A stretch of DNA of 64,000 nucleotides from positions 5,266,887 through 5,330,886 of the forward strand of contig JAJEKV010000066.1 in assembly GCA_021234155.1 (NCBI GenBank), read 5' to 3'. The stretch comes from Isoetes taiwanensis. Lineage: Eukaryota; Streptophyta; Lycopodiopsida; Isoetales; Isoetaceae. Both the position numbers and the translations under genes were made by a program. The notes below the pieces were generated by a model. It was not told the DNA's origin, did not search any database, and worked only from the letters and a program-made list of their open reading frames with translations. This document shows, in pieces, positions 32,784-43,125 of this stretch. Positions within the stretch are counted from its first letter, which is position 1. Each line of letters starts with the position of its first letter.

Positions 32784-34165
32784 ATGTCATCTTCTGAAGA
32801 AAACGAGAAAGCGCAGGGTCAGATCGAAATATGGAACGCCACTTTTGCATTTTCTGTTTCCATGGCCCTCAAGGCTGCCTTGCAGTTGCATATTCCTGAT
32901 ATTTTGTCCAAGGCTGGTTCACAGGGCTTAACTTTGGAAGAAATTGCAGAAAGACTTCCAAGCAAGAACCCCAACACGGATTACTTATTTAGAATCATGA
33001 GGTTTCTGGTTTGCCACAGAATATTCAGCCAAACAGAGCATCAAAAGGAGGTAAGATATGGTCTTACAAGGTCATCTAGGTGGCTTGTTATGGAAAATAA
33101 TCCTTCTTCTTTTGCACCTTTTGCGCTCTTTGAATTGGACAAAGTGGCCTTTGCACCATGGCATCACCTTGCTCATTCTGTATTGGAAAATGCCAATGCC
33201 TTCGAGCTAGCTAATGGCCTGCCTGTGTTTGATTATGCAAACCAAAATCCTTCTTTCAGCAAGCTGTTTAATGAGGCCATGGTTGCTGGCAGCAAGATTA
33301 TAGTCCAAGATGTTTTAAAGCACTACGATGGTTTTAAAGATGTCAAAGTGTTGGCTGATGTTGGAGGCGGATTTGGTGTGTTTGTCTCCAAAATAGTAGA
33401 AGCTTATCCACACATTAGAGGCATTAATTATGATCTGCCTCATGTGCTGGCATTGGCACCTAAGCATCCAGGTTAGGCCACTTCTAGTGTTAAGTAATTT
33501 CCATATTGTTGGGTTCTTGTATGAGCATCTCATAAACCAGTTCATTTTATCTTCATAATGCTACTTCAGTTTGTTTGGAGGTTAGGAATCATGCTCTCTA
33601 TGCCTAGTCTATATTGAGACATTAGCTTCATTGCTAAAGATGAGGTTTTATTTTGTCAAAGATCTTGGTCTATGTTACTTTGAATGTGCCAGGTCAGTCC
33701 TACTAATTTTTCTAATATGGATCTTATTAATGAAAAATCTCAACCAGGTGTGGAGCATGTAGGTGGAAATATGTTCGAGAGTGTACCAGGTGCTGATGCT
33801 ATTATAATGAAGGTAATTCTGCTGGTAATGGGATAGATTAGCCTTAATCCAGTTTTAAAACTAACGATGAAATGCAGTGGATTTTGCATGATTGGGATGA
33901 CCAAAGGTGTGGTGAGCTTCTGAAAAACTGTCATGTGGCGCTGCCAGACCATGGAAAGGTGATAATTGTGGAAATGGTGCTGCAAACCCCTCACAAAAAT
34001 GCTGGTTTAAACATGGCGCTTGATCTTCTGATGATAGCTCACACTTCAGGCAAAGAAAGAACAGAAGAAGAGTGGAACTCCCTTCTCACATCTGCTGGCT
34101 TCCCAACCATTAACATAATTAAGATTTCTGGCTGTACAAGTGTTATAGAAGCCTTCAAATCCTAA
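32784..34165 (+). CDS. Caffeic-acid-type (class II) O-methyltransferase, intact copy
   Basis: CDS join(32784..33471,33748..33812,33878..34165), 346 residues, the usual length for plant COMT-like enzymes. These transfer a methyl group from S-adenosylmethionine to a hydroxyl of phenylpropanoids, flavonoids or related compounds in the cytosol. The N-terminal dimerisation domain (about 10-100) includes SVSMALKAAL. The SAM-binding loop is LADVGGG (190-196), and NYDLPHV follows. Catalytic His255 lies in LHDWDD, with Glu283 and Glu315 at the +28 and +60 spacing known from alfalfa COMT. Introns have GT/AG ends. An in-frame ATG at 32739 would add 15 residues; I prefer 32784 because it is closest to the family start. 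The substrate cannot be told. The left copy at 16004-17389 is broken, so this is the working copy here. Confidence 0.9.
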
Positions 34166-35230
34166 CATGCTTATGCCGTTTGAAGTAGATTTACTTTATG
34201 TTTTCTTGTAGCTATTGTTAAAATAAAGGTTATTCAAATCCTAACCCGCTCATAGCAGTTGCAATAGATCTAGTTCGTGTTTTCTTAGCTCTTGTTTATA
34301 ATTAATACCAAGGGTTATGCCAGGCACACAGTTTGAAAATGATAAATATCTAGTTCTCAAGGAAATACCTAGTTCTCAAAGAGGACGTACACACTTACTT
34401 TGCAATTCTTTTTAAAGAAATTATTGTGATTCTTGAAAATTGCAAGTATTTGAAGGAAAAGTGCCCATGGCACACGATTAGACTTCATTAGATAGTTACG
34501 TGAACTACTAGAACAGGAAATCGATCTGAAATTTGTCCTAATGTGCAAAAGTTTTAAAGGGGCCCCAAGTTCGTAATGGTTTCAAGCGTATAATCATTTA
34601 AGCTATATATTTATTTATTTATTTAATTATTTGCCTCAAAATTATGTGGATTTGTGTTTTGCTATAGGATTTGTGGTCTTCCATGGATTCTACTTTATAG
34701 CTATCTTGACCGTTGGTCAGAAGAATAATCTAGCATATGGTGGGAATCATGCATTCTGGGCCATCATTTTGAGGTTCCCTAACTAGAAAATACCAAGCGT
34801 CTAAATATACATATGAAACAAAAAGAAAATAACAAATATTGCATGGTTGCCCCTAGCTTTGTGTAGATATCAACTTTGGACACGATAATGTACAACTACA
34901 TGCTGAAGAGTGATTACATTGTTAACAATATACTGCATGGTTGCCAAGAATATGGATATATAATACATCGTCATTGTAAACATACGATTTTTGGAATACT
35001 GCATGGTTGGTAAAATATGGATGTGTAGGAATATGACCCAGCCAATTTGTAATGCAATATGTAAATTTGCATTGCAATAGGTCATCCTCCTGGAATCGAA
35101 CCTGGAAAAATCAGATGGTGATGAGGGAGGGACATACCTAGTGGTCCATGTTAAGCAGGTGCATCTGTAACTGCAACAACTATAAATTTGAATTCCAAAA
35201 CAAAACAACTATATTAACTTTATTCACTAG

Positions 35231-36441
35231 AAGGAAGGAAGGAAGGAAGGTACTTTTATCGTCCACGGAGACCAATCGGTCTATGGGACCCAATACAAGA
35301 ACGCAGCAAAATGCGGATTCTTTATTACGCCCGATTAAAAAACCCGCCCAGGGTTTTCGAGGGAAAACCGTGGCGACAATCGCCTCCATAAAGACAAATA
35401 TTTTTCTAACATATAAAATGCAAAAACACCCAAATATATACTGATCATGCCAACAAAGACCCATAGTGCCCTAATCGGCCCTTTAAGTATATAAAAAATT
35501 TAGTCGTAAGGCAAAGGTGACCTTGCGTCCATAAATTAATAAAGGTGGGTCTGAATGTTTTGTTCCCTCCAAAATAGAAAAGGAACGCGGCTTGACGGTG
35601 TGTTCATCGGCAAATGTAAGGGCAAGTCCGTAAGGAAGAATTACTACAAGGGAGCGTATCTTGGGCAACTCTCGGAAGGTGTGAGACTCATCCTCAATGG
35701 CACCCGCTTGACAAAGACTGATGAGCCCACCTGGCGGGGCTCCCCCAATCCACCGCCTTGCCTCGATCGCGAAGATGGTGGGCACCTAAATGCATTGTTG
35801 GAAAATGGAGGCAAAATTTTCCGGGGGAGCATTTTAAAAGCGGGGGGACGCAGTATAAGGAAAAAGAAATTTGTCCGAAAACACGGGGTTGATGTGCTCC
35901 TTGTAATGGGCCGTTTGACATGCTCTAGAGCCGGGTCCCGTGAGCTTGCCAAGGAAACAAGCGCCTAGATCAAACAAAGCTAAGAAACAGTCGCCACGAT
36001 CGGCCATCGACGGATATGTCCACAAAGCAAAGACGAAAAGAGAGATTCAATTAGGTGGGTTCTCCGCACGTTCCATCCGGCAAACCACCGATCTCTCTTA
36101 CCCCCCACAATGGCCCTAAGCCGGCTGCGGACCCATTGCCCACGTTGTAAAAATAATGGATATAAAGGGGCCGAGAAGCATCACCCATAAAAATCACTTT
36201 ACGAAAATAGACAATGTGTCTATCAAGAGGCTGCCCGCGGCGGCAGAATCCGATTTCTGCGGAAGATCGATAGGGGACTGAAGGTTTCACCCCAAGTCGC
36301 GGCGTGCCAAAAATGCCTTGTTAGACACTGCTCCAAGTCATTCCAGTCGCCAAAGAGAGGCGATTCGCCCCAAACCTCGACCGTCTGAAAGGGCGGGCTC
36401 GACCGGTTGGTTAACAGATGTGACCGATGGCCCCAATCATA
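35231..36441 (-). mobile_element. 5'-truncated LINE with (CCTT)n tail, right arm only
   Basis: Minus orientation: AAGG repeats (35231-35250), then CGTCCACGGAGACCAATCGG, the reverse of the signature at 19570. The opposite arm shows the uninterrupted target (ATCTCCACTAG near 14960). Decayed coding pieces include FGDWNDLEQCLTRHF and AIEDESHTF, matching the 18501 element. Both copies begin at a similar internal point, as truncated LINEs of one family often do. Confidence 0.75.
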
Positions 36442-36549
36442 GGAGATGCACATCATATTCCTAGTAATCATGCCATGATCATACACCCTAATATCACACA
36501 TCAGCGTTACCACAATAAGAAGACACCACAATCAAAATGCATTGTCTTT

Positions 36550-38186
36550 TCCTTTTATTATTACCATGGTAGCCCCAAATACAACTAAAACAAAGTAATA
36601 CTTAGAATGGCTATGGAAGTTGATCTACGTCCAGTTCCAATGGCATCGTCGAAAGGGATTTTAATATGCCTACGAAATTCGGCTGGAAAGAGGGCTTGAA
36701 TCGGATCGAACAGGGTTTGAAAAGGTTTGAATGCGCCAGCGGGGTTGAACTTGAACATGGCTTTAAATTAAAAATTGACTTGACAGGGACTTGAAAAGAG
36801 ATTAAGCATGCCAGGAGTTACATCTCCCTGAACAGACTTGAATATGCATCAAGAACTTCTTCCAGATCGAGTTGAAACGAGTTTTAAAGATAGTTCTTTT
36901 CAGAAATTGGTTGAAATCATGATTTTTTGGAGAAATCACTCAGGACTGATACCATATGAATTTGAAGCAACTCCGGAACCTGCACTACCGTACTTCCCAT
37001 TGTAATTAAAACTATAGAATAGTTAAAATAAAAAATCATCATAGGCCCATTCATTTCTTCCCATTAGGCTGATTCTTCCAGAAAGAGATGTTGTCGATGA
37101 TTCTAAGAACAGGGCATGGAAAAATAAGCTTAACAATTCGGCGTACAAAATTTGGCGTAAAACGAATACGGCATAAAAACTTTTTTTTTGCCTAACAGAC
37201 CTTGTTAGGCAACAAGAAATTATTATCTCTCATTGTCTCTCGTGCATACTATATAAAAGTTATCTCTCGCCGTATAACACGAGAGAGAAAAAATTTTGGA
37301 GCATGTGGCCAGCGCGAGAGAGAGGGAGAGGGAGGGAGAAGGGGGATTTTGGGGAGGGAGGGAGACCTCGTGGAACTCCTTCATTTCTGGAAAGAACTCG
37401 TTAGATAGAAGCCCCGGTTACCAAAAAACTTAAACTGAAGGCAAAATATGAAGCACCACAAAGGGCCTACTTAGCGCCATCACCAAAGATGCAAAAGCTC
37501 CACATGAACTCATGAAACTCCTCCATTTCAGGAAAAAACTCGTCAGATAGTATCCTCGGCTATGAGAAAGCTAAAACTGAAGACAAAACTGAAGAAAGGG
37601 CTGATGTAGTGCCATAGCCAAAGATGCGGATCTCCATCATAACTAAAGCAAAAGGGAAGGAAAAAAATGACAGTCAGAACTTTTGACACCTGGCGCCCCC
37701 TGTAGATTTATCACTGGAAACTGCTCTGACTGGCAAGGTACCTAGTACACAAACACCTGAGAAGGGCAATAGGATCTGACACAACCCAAGGGTATCCCAA
37801 AAGATTTGTTCTGCATGAATATAAGAACGAGAAATTGCATTTTACCCTACTACAACTTCCCTAATCCTGACTTGGCAGGATACGTCAAGGATTTCCATAG
37901 TTGAAAGTAAGGTAGCCAACGTGATCATACTGTACAAGCCCTAAATTGAAAAGAAGATCTGAATTGAGCTTTAAAAGCATGAGTTTAGAGAAACCCTACA
38001 CCTCTATCAATCATAATGGAGATACTGCATACAGAAGTAAAAGGAAGAACCCTGGTCGGATCCTCCATAACCCTTCCAAGCAAAAGCAAGAACCCATGTT
38101 GGAAAGCTTGAAAATTGATTCCTGCTAATGCAACGGCAAAGGGATGTACCGAAGAAAAGACAGAAATTAAGGTACGTTTTTATCCT
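36550..38186. other. Intergenic, no gene seen
   Basis: AT-rich DNA with a purine-rich GAGAGAGGGAGAGGGAGGG tract at about 37315. Two loosely similar segments (about 37370-37460 and 37500-37620, each with AACTCGT.AGATAG and AAAACT.AA) suggest an old local duplication. No convincing coding sequence. Confidence 0.4.
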
Positions 38187-40699
38187 AGTCTGTCTTTGCC
38201 TAGAGCAAACAAAAAATCGACCACAAATGTTGTTTTTCTAAGGGCAGTTTTCCATGAGCTTGTAGACCTCAAAGTATCTGAAGGTCAACCTGCACACAAG
38301 AATTTTCTCATTCCCATGAACTAAAGATCTGATCGTAACATCTTAGCATTGAACTGCAGGAAGTTTAGCAGAAAAGATAGAAAATCTTATTTTTGCAGCC
38401 TAAAGAAGACAAGACCAGTTGTGAAATCTCAGCTTCCAGAATTAATACACAATTCTTCATTTTCAAGTTTGAAACCTGAGCTCCTCCACGTAAGGCGTTC
38501 CTTGATCTCAAGAAAACCTCGAGGTTTTTGGCCCATGGGAAACCGCTCTAATTCCAAAATAACAAACCTAGAGTACTGACCTAAATATATACTGACAAAT
38601 ACCATAGATTTGGTTCAAATATCGCCCAAAATAGCAATCCTATCAATTTATACTGCCAAAACCATTTGAAAACTGGGGCAACTCTACAACCTTTCCAAAT
38701 TATGGCATCACATAAGATTCATAATTTTTTTATTTTTATTCGTATGCCTTTGAGTATTTTGATGATAATAAACCAGCAATTCTAGTGGGAGATTGAGAGA
38801 AGATGGACGAAGGCATAATGGTTGGTATTTTAGGGCGAACACATATGGCAAATTGAAGATTACACGTCGCGATTGCTGCAAGGGGAGTGGCATCTGAAGG
38901 TTTTTTGCAGCTTGCAGTTTGTTTGGCATCAGAGGTTCATTGTCGGTTATGTTCCTTGGAGCTAGTTTTGCAGTCTATCCCATTATTGAAATGCACATGC
39001 TTAAGAGGCAAATTAGGGGGGTGAAGGTAAAGGCAGATGGAACCATAGATGTATTAATATAATTGGGTGGGAAAGGTTAGACATATTTCTATGGCTAGAG
39101 AATAGAATAGAAAATTTGAACATCCACAGAGATCATCGTAACAATCCAAAGGCACCCTTTCCATGACACCAATCTCCACTGTAAGAGGCAAATTCTCTAT
39201 TACCTTCCCCCTAAAGACACATTCTTAATAGAACAATAGGAATTTCGCGTGAAACTCCATCCATGAAGACCAAGAGATCCTTGAGGCCCAATACAAAAAA
39301 AGCACGGTAAGCTCATTACTATGCAAGATTACAAAGTCCCATCCTAATTGGTCTTTGAGAATAGATTAGAATAGAATAGAATAGAATTGGTCTTTACAGT
39401 AATATATCTATTTATGAATATATGCATATCAATGCGCTTGTGGTGGACATTATTGTTGGTCAAGAGCCCGAGGATTCACATTTGCTCGTTGAGGACAGGG
39501 GCTTTTTTTTGGACTATTTTCGTACGCATATTTAGGGGCTATGTGTCTGACTTAGTGAACAAGTTTTATATGAGGGGTCGAATTCCCTTTCGAAAATGCC
39601 CATATAAAAAGGGGTTTTTTTTTTGCTACCCTTTGAATGCAAATACCATAACCCCTTTACATATTGCAATACCCCTTTGCTTCATGCGAGTGAGCTCTGC
39701 ATTGCCATTTAGATTTACACCTGCATCTCCCATTATCAGGTAATGAATTCCATGAATCATTCTCATCAATAGACAAATTCCTACGAATTTTGAATTTTTG
39801 GTCCCATATTAACTTCTTGTTGAGTGATCGAAATCATTATCTCCCTCCAAATGATGGCCCTTTCTGCAGGTTTACTGGATACATAAATATTGAGGTGGTC
39901 CCATCTACATGCATGCGTTTCATAAACCACAAGTTGCCATCTCCCATTGTATCCCTTAAATTGAAGTTGGACATTTTTCCCTCTAGATAATAAAGTAGTA
40001 TCACCCTTCCTAAGGCTGAGCCTCCCACCCAAGTACCCAGAGATTTAGCTTTCAATCTAATAGTCTATTTATGAAAATGATATCTGCCCACATTGATGAA
40101 TACTCTAGCCATAGTATTTTAAGTAAATGGTTTCAAAAACAACACAACAGAACATATTTTGTCAAGTTCAACTTCAGATTAGATAAACTTCATGGTGAGT
40201 TGGTTATCACGTTTGCAGACTAAATATTTCAGCCTCGACTTACATGAATTTTATTGAACTCCAACTTAGATGAATTTTATCCCCATTTAGATGAATTTTA
40301 TCTTGATGGAAAGATAGTTGAATTTTATTTTGTTGATAAGATATTATATTAATCTACATTGTTCATAAAGACAAGTTTTGAATTTAATGAGCCACAAAAA
40401 ACTATATTAACATATCTACCAAAATGCCCTTTATTTGGAGGGCATGTTGGTAATGGCAAAAAAGTTGGGTTTTTTTGGTCATTTTTCCAAAAGAAAATTA
40501 GAATGTCCGTAGATTCGCCTGAGTGACAGAGTGTTCTAAACAAATCTGCATCGGTGCTACAATAACTTCCGGAGATGAGCCAATAAAGAAAGAAACATGG
40601 GGAGAAAGAAATGTCAAATTTAGTGAACTATTGGTGTTACAAGACAATATTTGAAAACATAAACGTACTCTCTATCATAATGTCTCATGTGTTCGGTAT

Positions 40700-40857
40700 A
40701 GACGTATTCAAGTACTAATGTGAATTTTAGTTACTAATATCACAAGCATACAATGACATACAGATCAATACAATAACTAGACGTATTCAAGTACTAATGT
40801 GAACTTTAGTTACTAATATCACAAGCATACAATGACATAGAGATCAATACAATAACG
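40700..40857 (+). repeat. 79-bp tandem duplication in the nsLTP upstream region
   Basis: AGACGTATTCAAGTACTAAT begins at 40700 and again at 40779; the first duplication copy has one unit only (about 25362). It lies 145-300 bases upstream of the nsLTP start at 41003 and could alter promoter spacing. Confidence 0.8.
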
Positions 40858-41002
40858 ACACATCTTCAAAAGGTTGTTGGAGAGGCAGAAGGTGGAACCT
40901 CATGGATTAAGATGCTCTCCAATATAGTTAAAAGCAAGAAAAATGTGATAAATGAATGAACTACAAATATTGTTAGAGGGTTGAGAAAAGAATGAAACAA
41001 AG

Positions 41003-41414
41003 ATGGCAACAAGGATGAGAGTGGAGATGACCATGTATTGCATGGCAACAATAATGGCCATAGCCATAGTGGTTCTATGTGATGGCCAGTGTGAAGACAT
41101 TCATATGTCCCTAATGACTTGCCATAATGCAGCACAAAGCAATGCTGGATATCCAGGAGATGATTGTTGCTCCACTATGCATGGCTTTGATGGCAAACCA
41201 GATTGCTTATGTACTGCTGTTCTACTAGCTAATGATTCTCCTCTCAAACTCGATGTCGCGACCACCCTCACCATCCCGGCTCGTTGCGGCCTTTCTAATC
41301 TTCTCCCTGAAAATTTCTCTTGTGGAGGTTAGTTTCCATTTGAATGTGAATTTATTTTGATATGCTAAGCTAATTGATTTGAGTAATGCAGGTATTTCTG
41401 GTCCTAGCAAGTGA
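41003..41414 (+). CDS. Non-specific lipid transfer protein, copy 2
   Basis: CDS join(41003..41327,41392..41414), 115 residues. It has an N-terminal signal peptide (hydrophobic IMAIAIVVLC, cleavage probably near residue 29) and the full eight-cysteine motif: Cys30, 40, 55, 56, 68, 70, 95 and 107, with CLC in the centre. The 64-base intron splits a glycine codon after CG; exon 2 gives ISGPSK and stop. The product is a secreted, disulfide-stabilised lipid carrier. It faces a second nsLTP gene tail to tail (41738-42152, minus), with which it shares QSN.GYPGD.CC and PDCLC, so the two are likely old paralogs. This copy keeps the simple signal peptide, unlike the gene at 25525. Confidence 0.9.
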
Positions 41415-41737
41415 CTCCTTGTAGATCTTGCATTGTAACTTGTGTATTGTTCTTTTATCTTTCAATAGACACGTGTTGTAATTTGTTGCATCTTACTAGA
41501 TGATGTTTCTATTGAAATTTCAAGTTATAGACATGGTGCATTCAAGGAAAGAAAGAAGAAAAATACTGTGGTGTGATTCATGAGTTTAGATACAAAACAG
41601 ATATAGAGGTCAGATACAAAACAGATATAGAAGATTTATATATAATGGGTAGATTCATGCAGGGAAGCATGAACTAGAGGTATACATATAAACCATAATC
41701 TATATAACCAAAATGAAGAGTAGATGGAGAATGTGGG

Positions 41738-42152
41738 TCAACCGCCTGGGACAGAAACACCTGCAGGAAAAAAGATATGATCAGGTCCAGAAGAAAAGAA
41801 GAACAGGGAAAAAAAAGAGAAAAAAAACAGAAAAAAAAAGGTTCATACCACCACATTTGTAGCCCTGAGGGACCTGGTTACCATAGCCACAACGACCAAC
41901 TATGGTCATGGCGTTGGCAATGTCAAAGTTAACGCCTGCGCTACGGGCAGCAAGCATGGTCTGGCAAAGGCAATCTGGCTGCCCGCGAAATTGCTCCACA
42001 GATTGGCAGCACTGATCTCCTGGATAGCCAGAATTACTCTGGGCAGCTCCAGCGCACTGGGCCAGGCCCAAGTAGTTGTTGCACTGCCCTGCTGCCCGAG
42101 CAGCCATCAGACAGACCAAAAAAATACACAGCGCAGGCCCCTTCTTCTCCAT
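41738..42152 (-). CDS. Second non-specific lipid transfer protein (convergent paralog)
   Basis: CDS complement of join(41738..41760,41849..42152), 108 residues. The signal peptide MEKKGPALCIFLVCLMAARA ends near Gly22. Cysteines at 24, 33, 48, 49, 61, 63, 88 and 100 give C-x8-C-x14-CC-x11-CLC-x24-C-x11-C. The 88-base intron starts GTATGAAC and ends CTGCAG, and sits at the same codon position as in the gene at 41003. Exon 2 encodes VSVPGG and stop. I chose the ATG at 42152 over the one eight codons upstream because it gives a standard signal peptide. A TATA-like element lies 124 bases upstream. The neighbouring duplication retains only the last exon of its counterpart (26279-26301). Confidence 0.9.
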
Positions 42153-42275
42153 CTCCAAAACCCACAAAACCCACAAAACTAAGGAACCAAATATTTTTCT
42201 TCACAGCGAAAAAAAACCCTCAAAACCCAATATTTCTCTTCCCAGAAGAAGACACCCTTTGCTCGTTCCTTGCCC

Positions 42276-42284
42276 CTTATATAG
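42276..42284 (-). promoter_or_regulatory. TATA box of the convergent nsLTP gene
   Basis: CTATATAAG on the minus strand, 124 bases before the ATG at 42152, followed by a pyrimidine-poor leader. Position and sequence fit a core plant TATA box. Confidence 0.55.
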
Positions 42285-42929
42285 CTCCATTTATCTCCCA
42301 TTTCTGTCAACTCTTTTTGGCGCCTGCATTGATGTGGTAGATATCCGGTTCCTGACATCTGAGCATGGCCGTTCGAATTGGTCCCCGTTTTAGGTTGTCT
42401 TGTATTCGGATTTTCTAGATCCCTTGTTTGACCTATTGATGATCCCACCTACTTCCCCACGGGCTTCTTCCGCCTGGGCTTCCCCATAATCTAACTCTCT
42501 CTTGGGCTCCTTCCACGTGGATTTTCAAAATTGAAGCCCCCTGATTATTAGGGTTCGTTTTAGGGTTCATTCGCTCACCTATGGTTGTTTGCAGTCTCAC
42601 TCATTCCAGTAGTTTACGAGTGTTTTGGCCTACTTCCAGAGGTTGCTTTGATCAATTCCGAACAGATTGAAAGCAATTTGAACTGATTTGCGAAAAAAAT
42701 GTAAATCATCAAAGAACCAACAGACCCTGATTCTTGGACTAAAAATCTGCTTGATTCTTGTGCTACAACAATCTCCTAAAACCTGCCCTATCTTGTGCTG
42801 CAAAATTGACGAAGAAATTCAGATATTGCCTGTTTCTCCAGCATCTGCTGAATATTATCTAGGGCACAAATGTATGGTAGACTCTGTAGCCCTCTGTTCT
42901 ATTAGTTTGTTGTTTATGGCTAAATACCT

Positions 42930-43125
42930 TACCTTATCGGACTCTCTTGTGTAAAGTGAGAGTCCTAATTTTTTAATTATCATTATGAAGGAGTACTGAT
43001 AATTAGTTATCAGTACTGGACGAGTACTGATAACTAATTATCAGTACTATTCCACCCATATAAGTCTGATAAGGTGGTTATCGGTCTTTGCCTCGGCCGA
43101 CCGATAACCTTACCTTGTCTTCATC
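42930..43125. repeat. Cluster of palindromes, possible MITE
   Basis: Three foldbacks sit side by side. GGACTCTC faces GAGAGTCC (about 42939-42963). A pair of mutually inverted, individually near-palindromic 26-base words AGTACTGATAAT.. and AGTACTGATAAC.. occupies about 42993-43049. GGTTATCGGTC faces GACCGATAACC (about 43074-43110). Variants of CCTTACCTTATCGG occur at both borders. Non-coding; the overall form suggests a miniature transposable element. Confidence 0.6.

Larger units (their letters stand above)
29928..36545 (-). repeat. Right arm of the inverted segmental duplication
   Basis: Reverse-complement partner of 14870-20935. It carries the intact OMT gene on the plus strand and a diverged tRNA-Val on the minus strand. 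The match at the outer end continues beyond a LINE: 36442-36545 corresponds to 14865-14962 on the left, and the LINE at 35231-36441 sits exactly between. Confidence 0.9.
38187..41850 (+). repeat. Second copy of the direct segmental duplication
   Basis: Matches 22862-26380, with differences that include a GAATA microsatellite (about 39360), a 79-base tandem duplication (40700-40857) and small indels. Unlike the first copy, it runs on into a complete second nsLTP gene. Confidence 0.88.

Noticed and set aside
37310-37350. GAGA-rich tract as a regulatory element
   Set aside because: It is a simple purine repeat with no adjacent gene to regulate.
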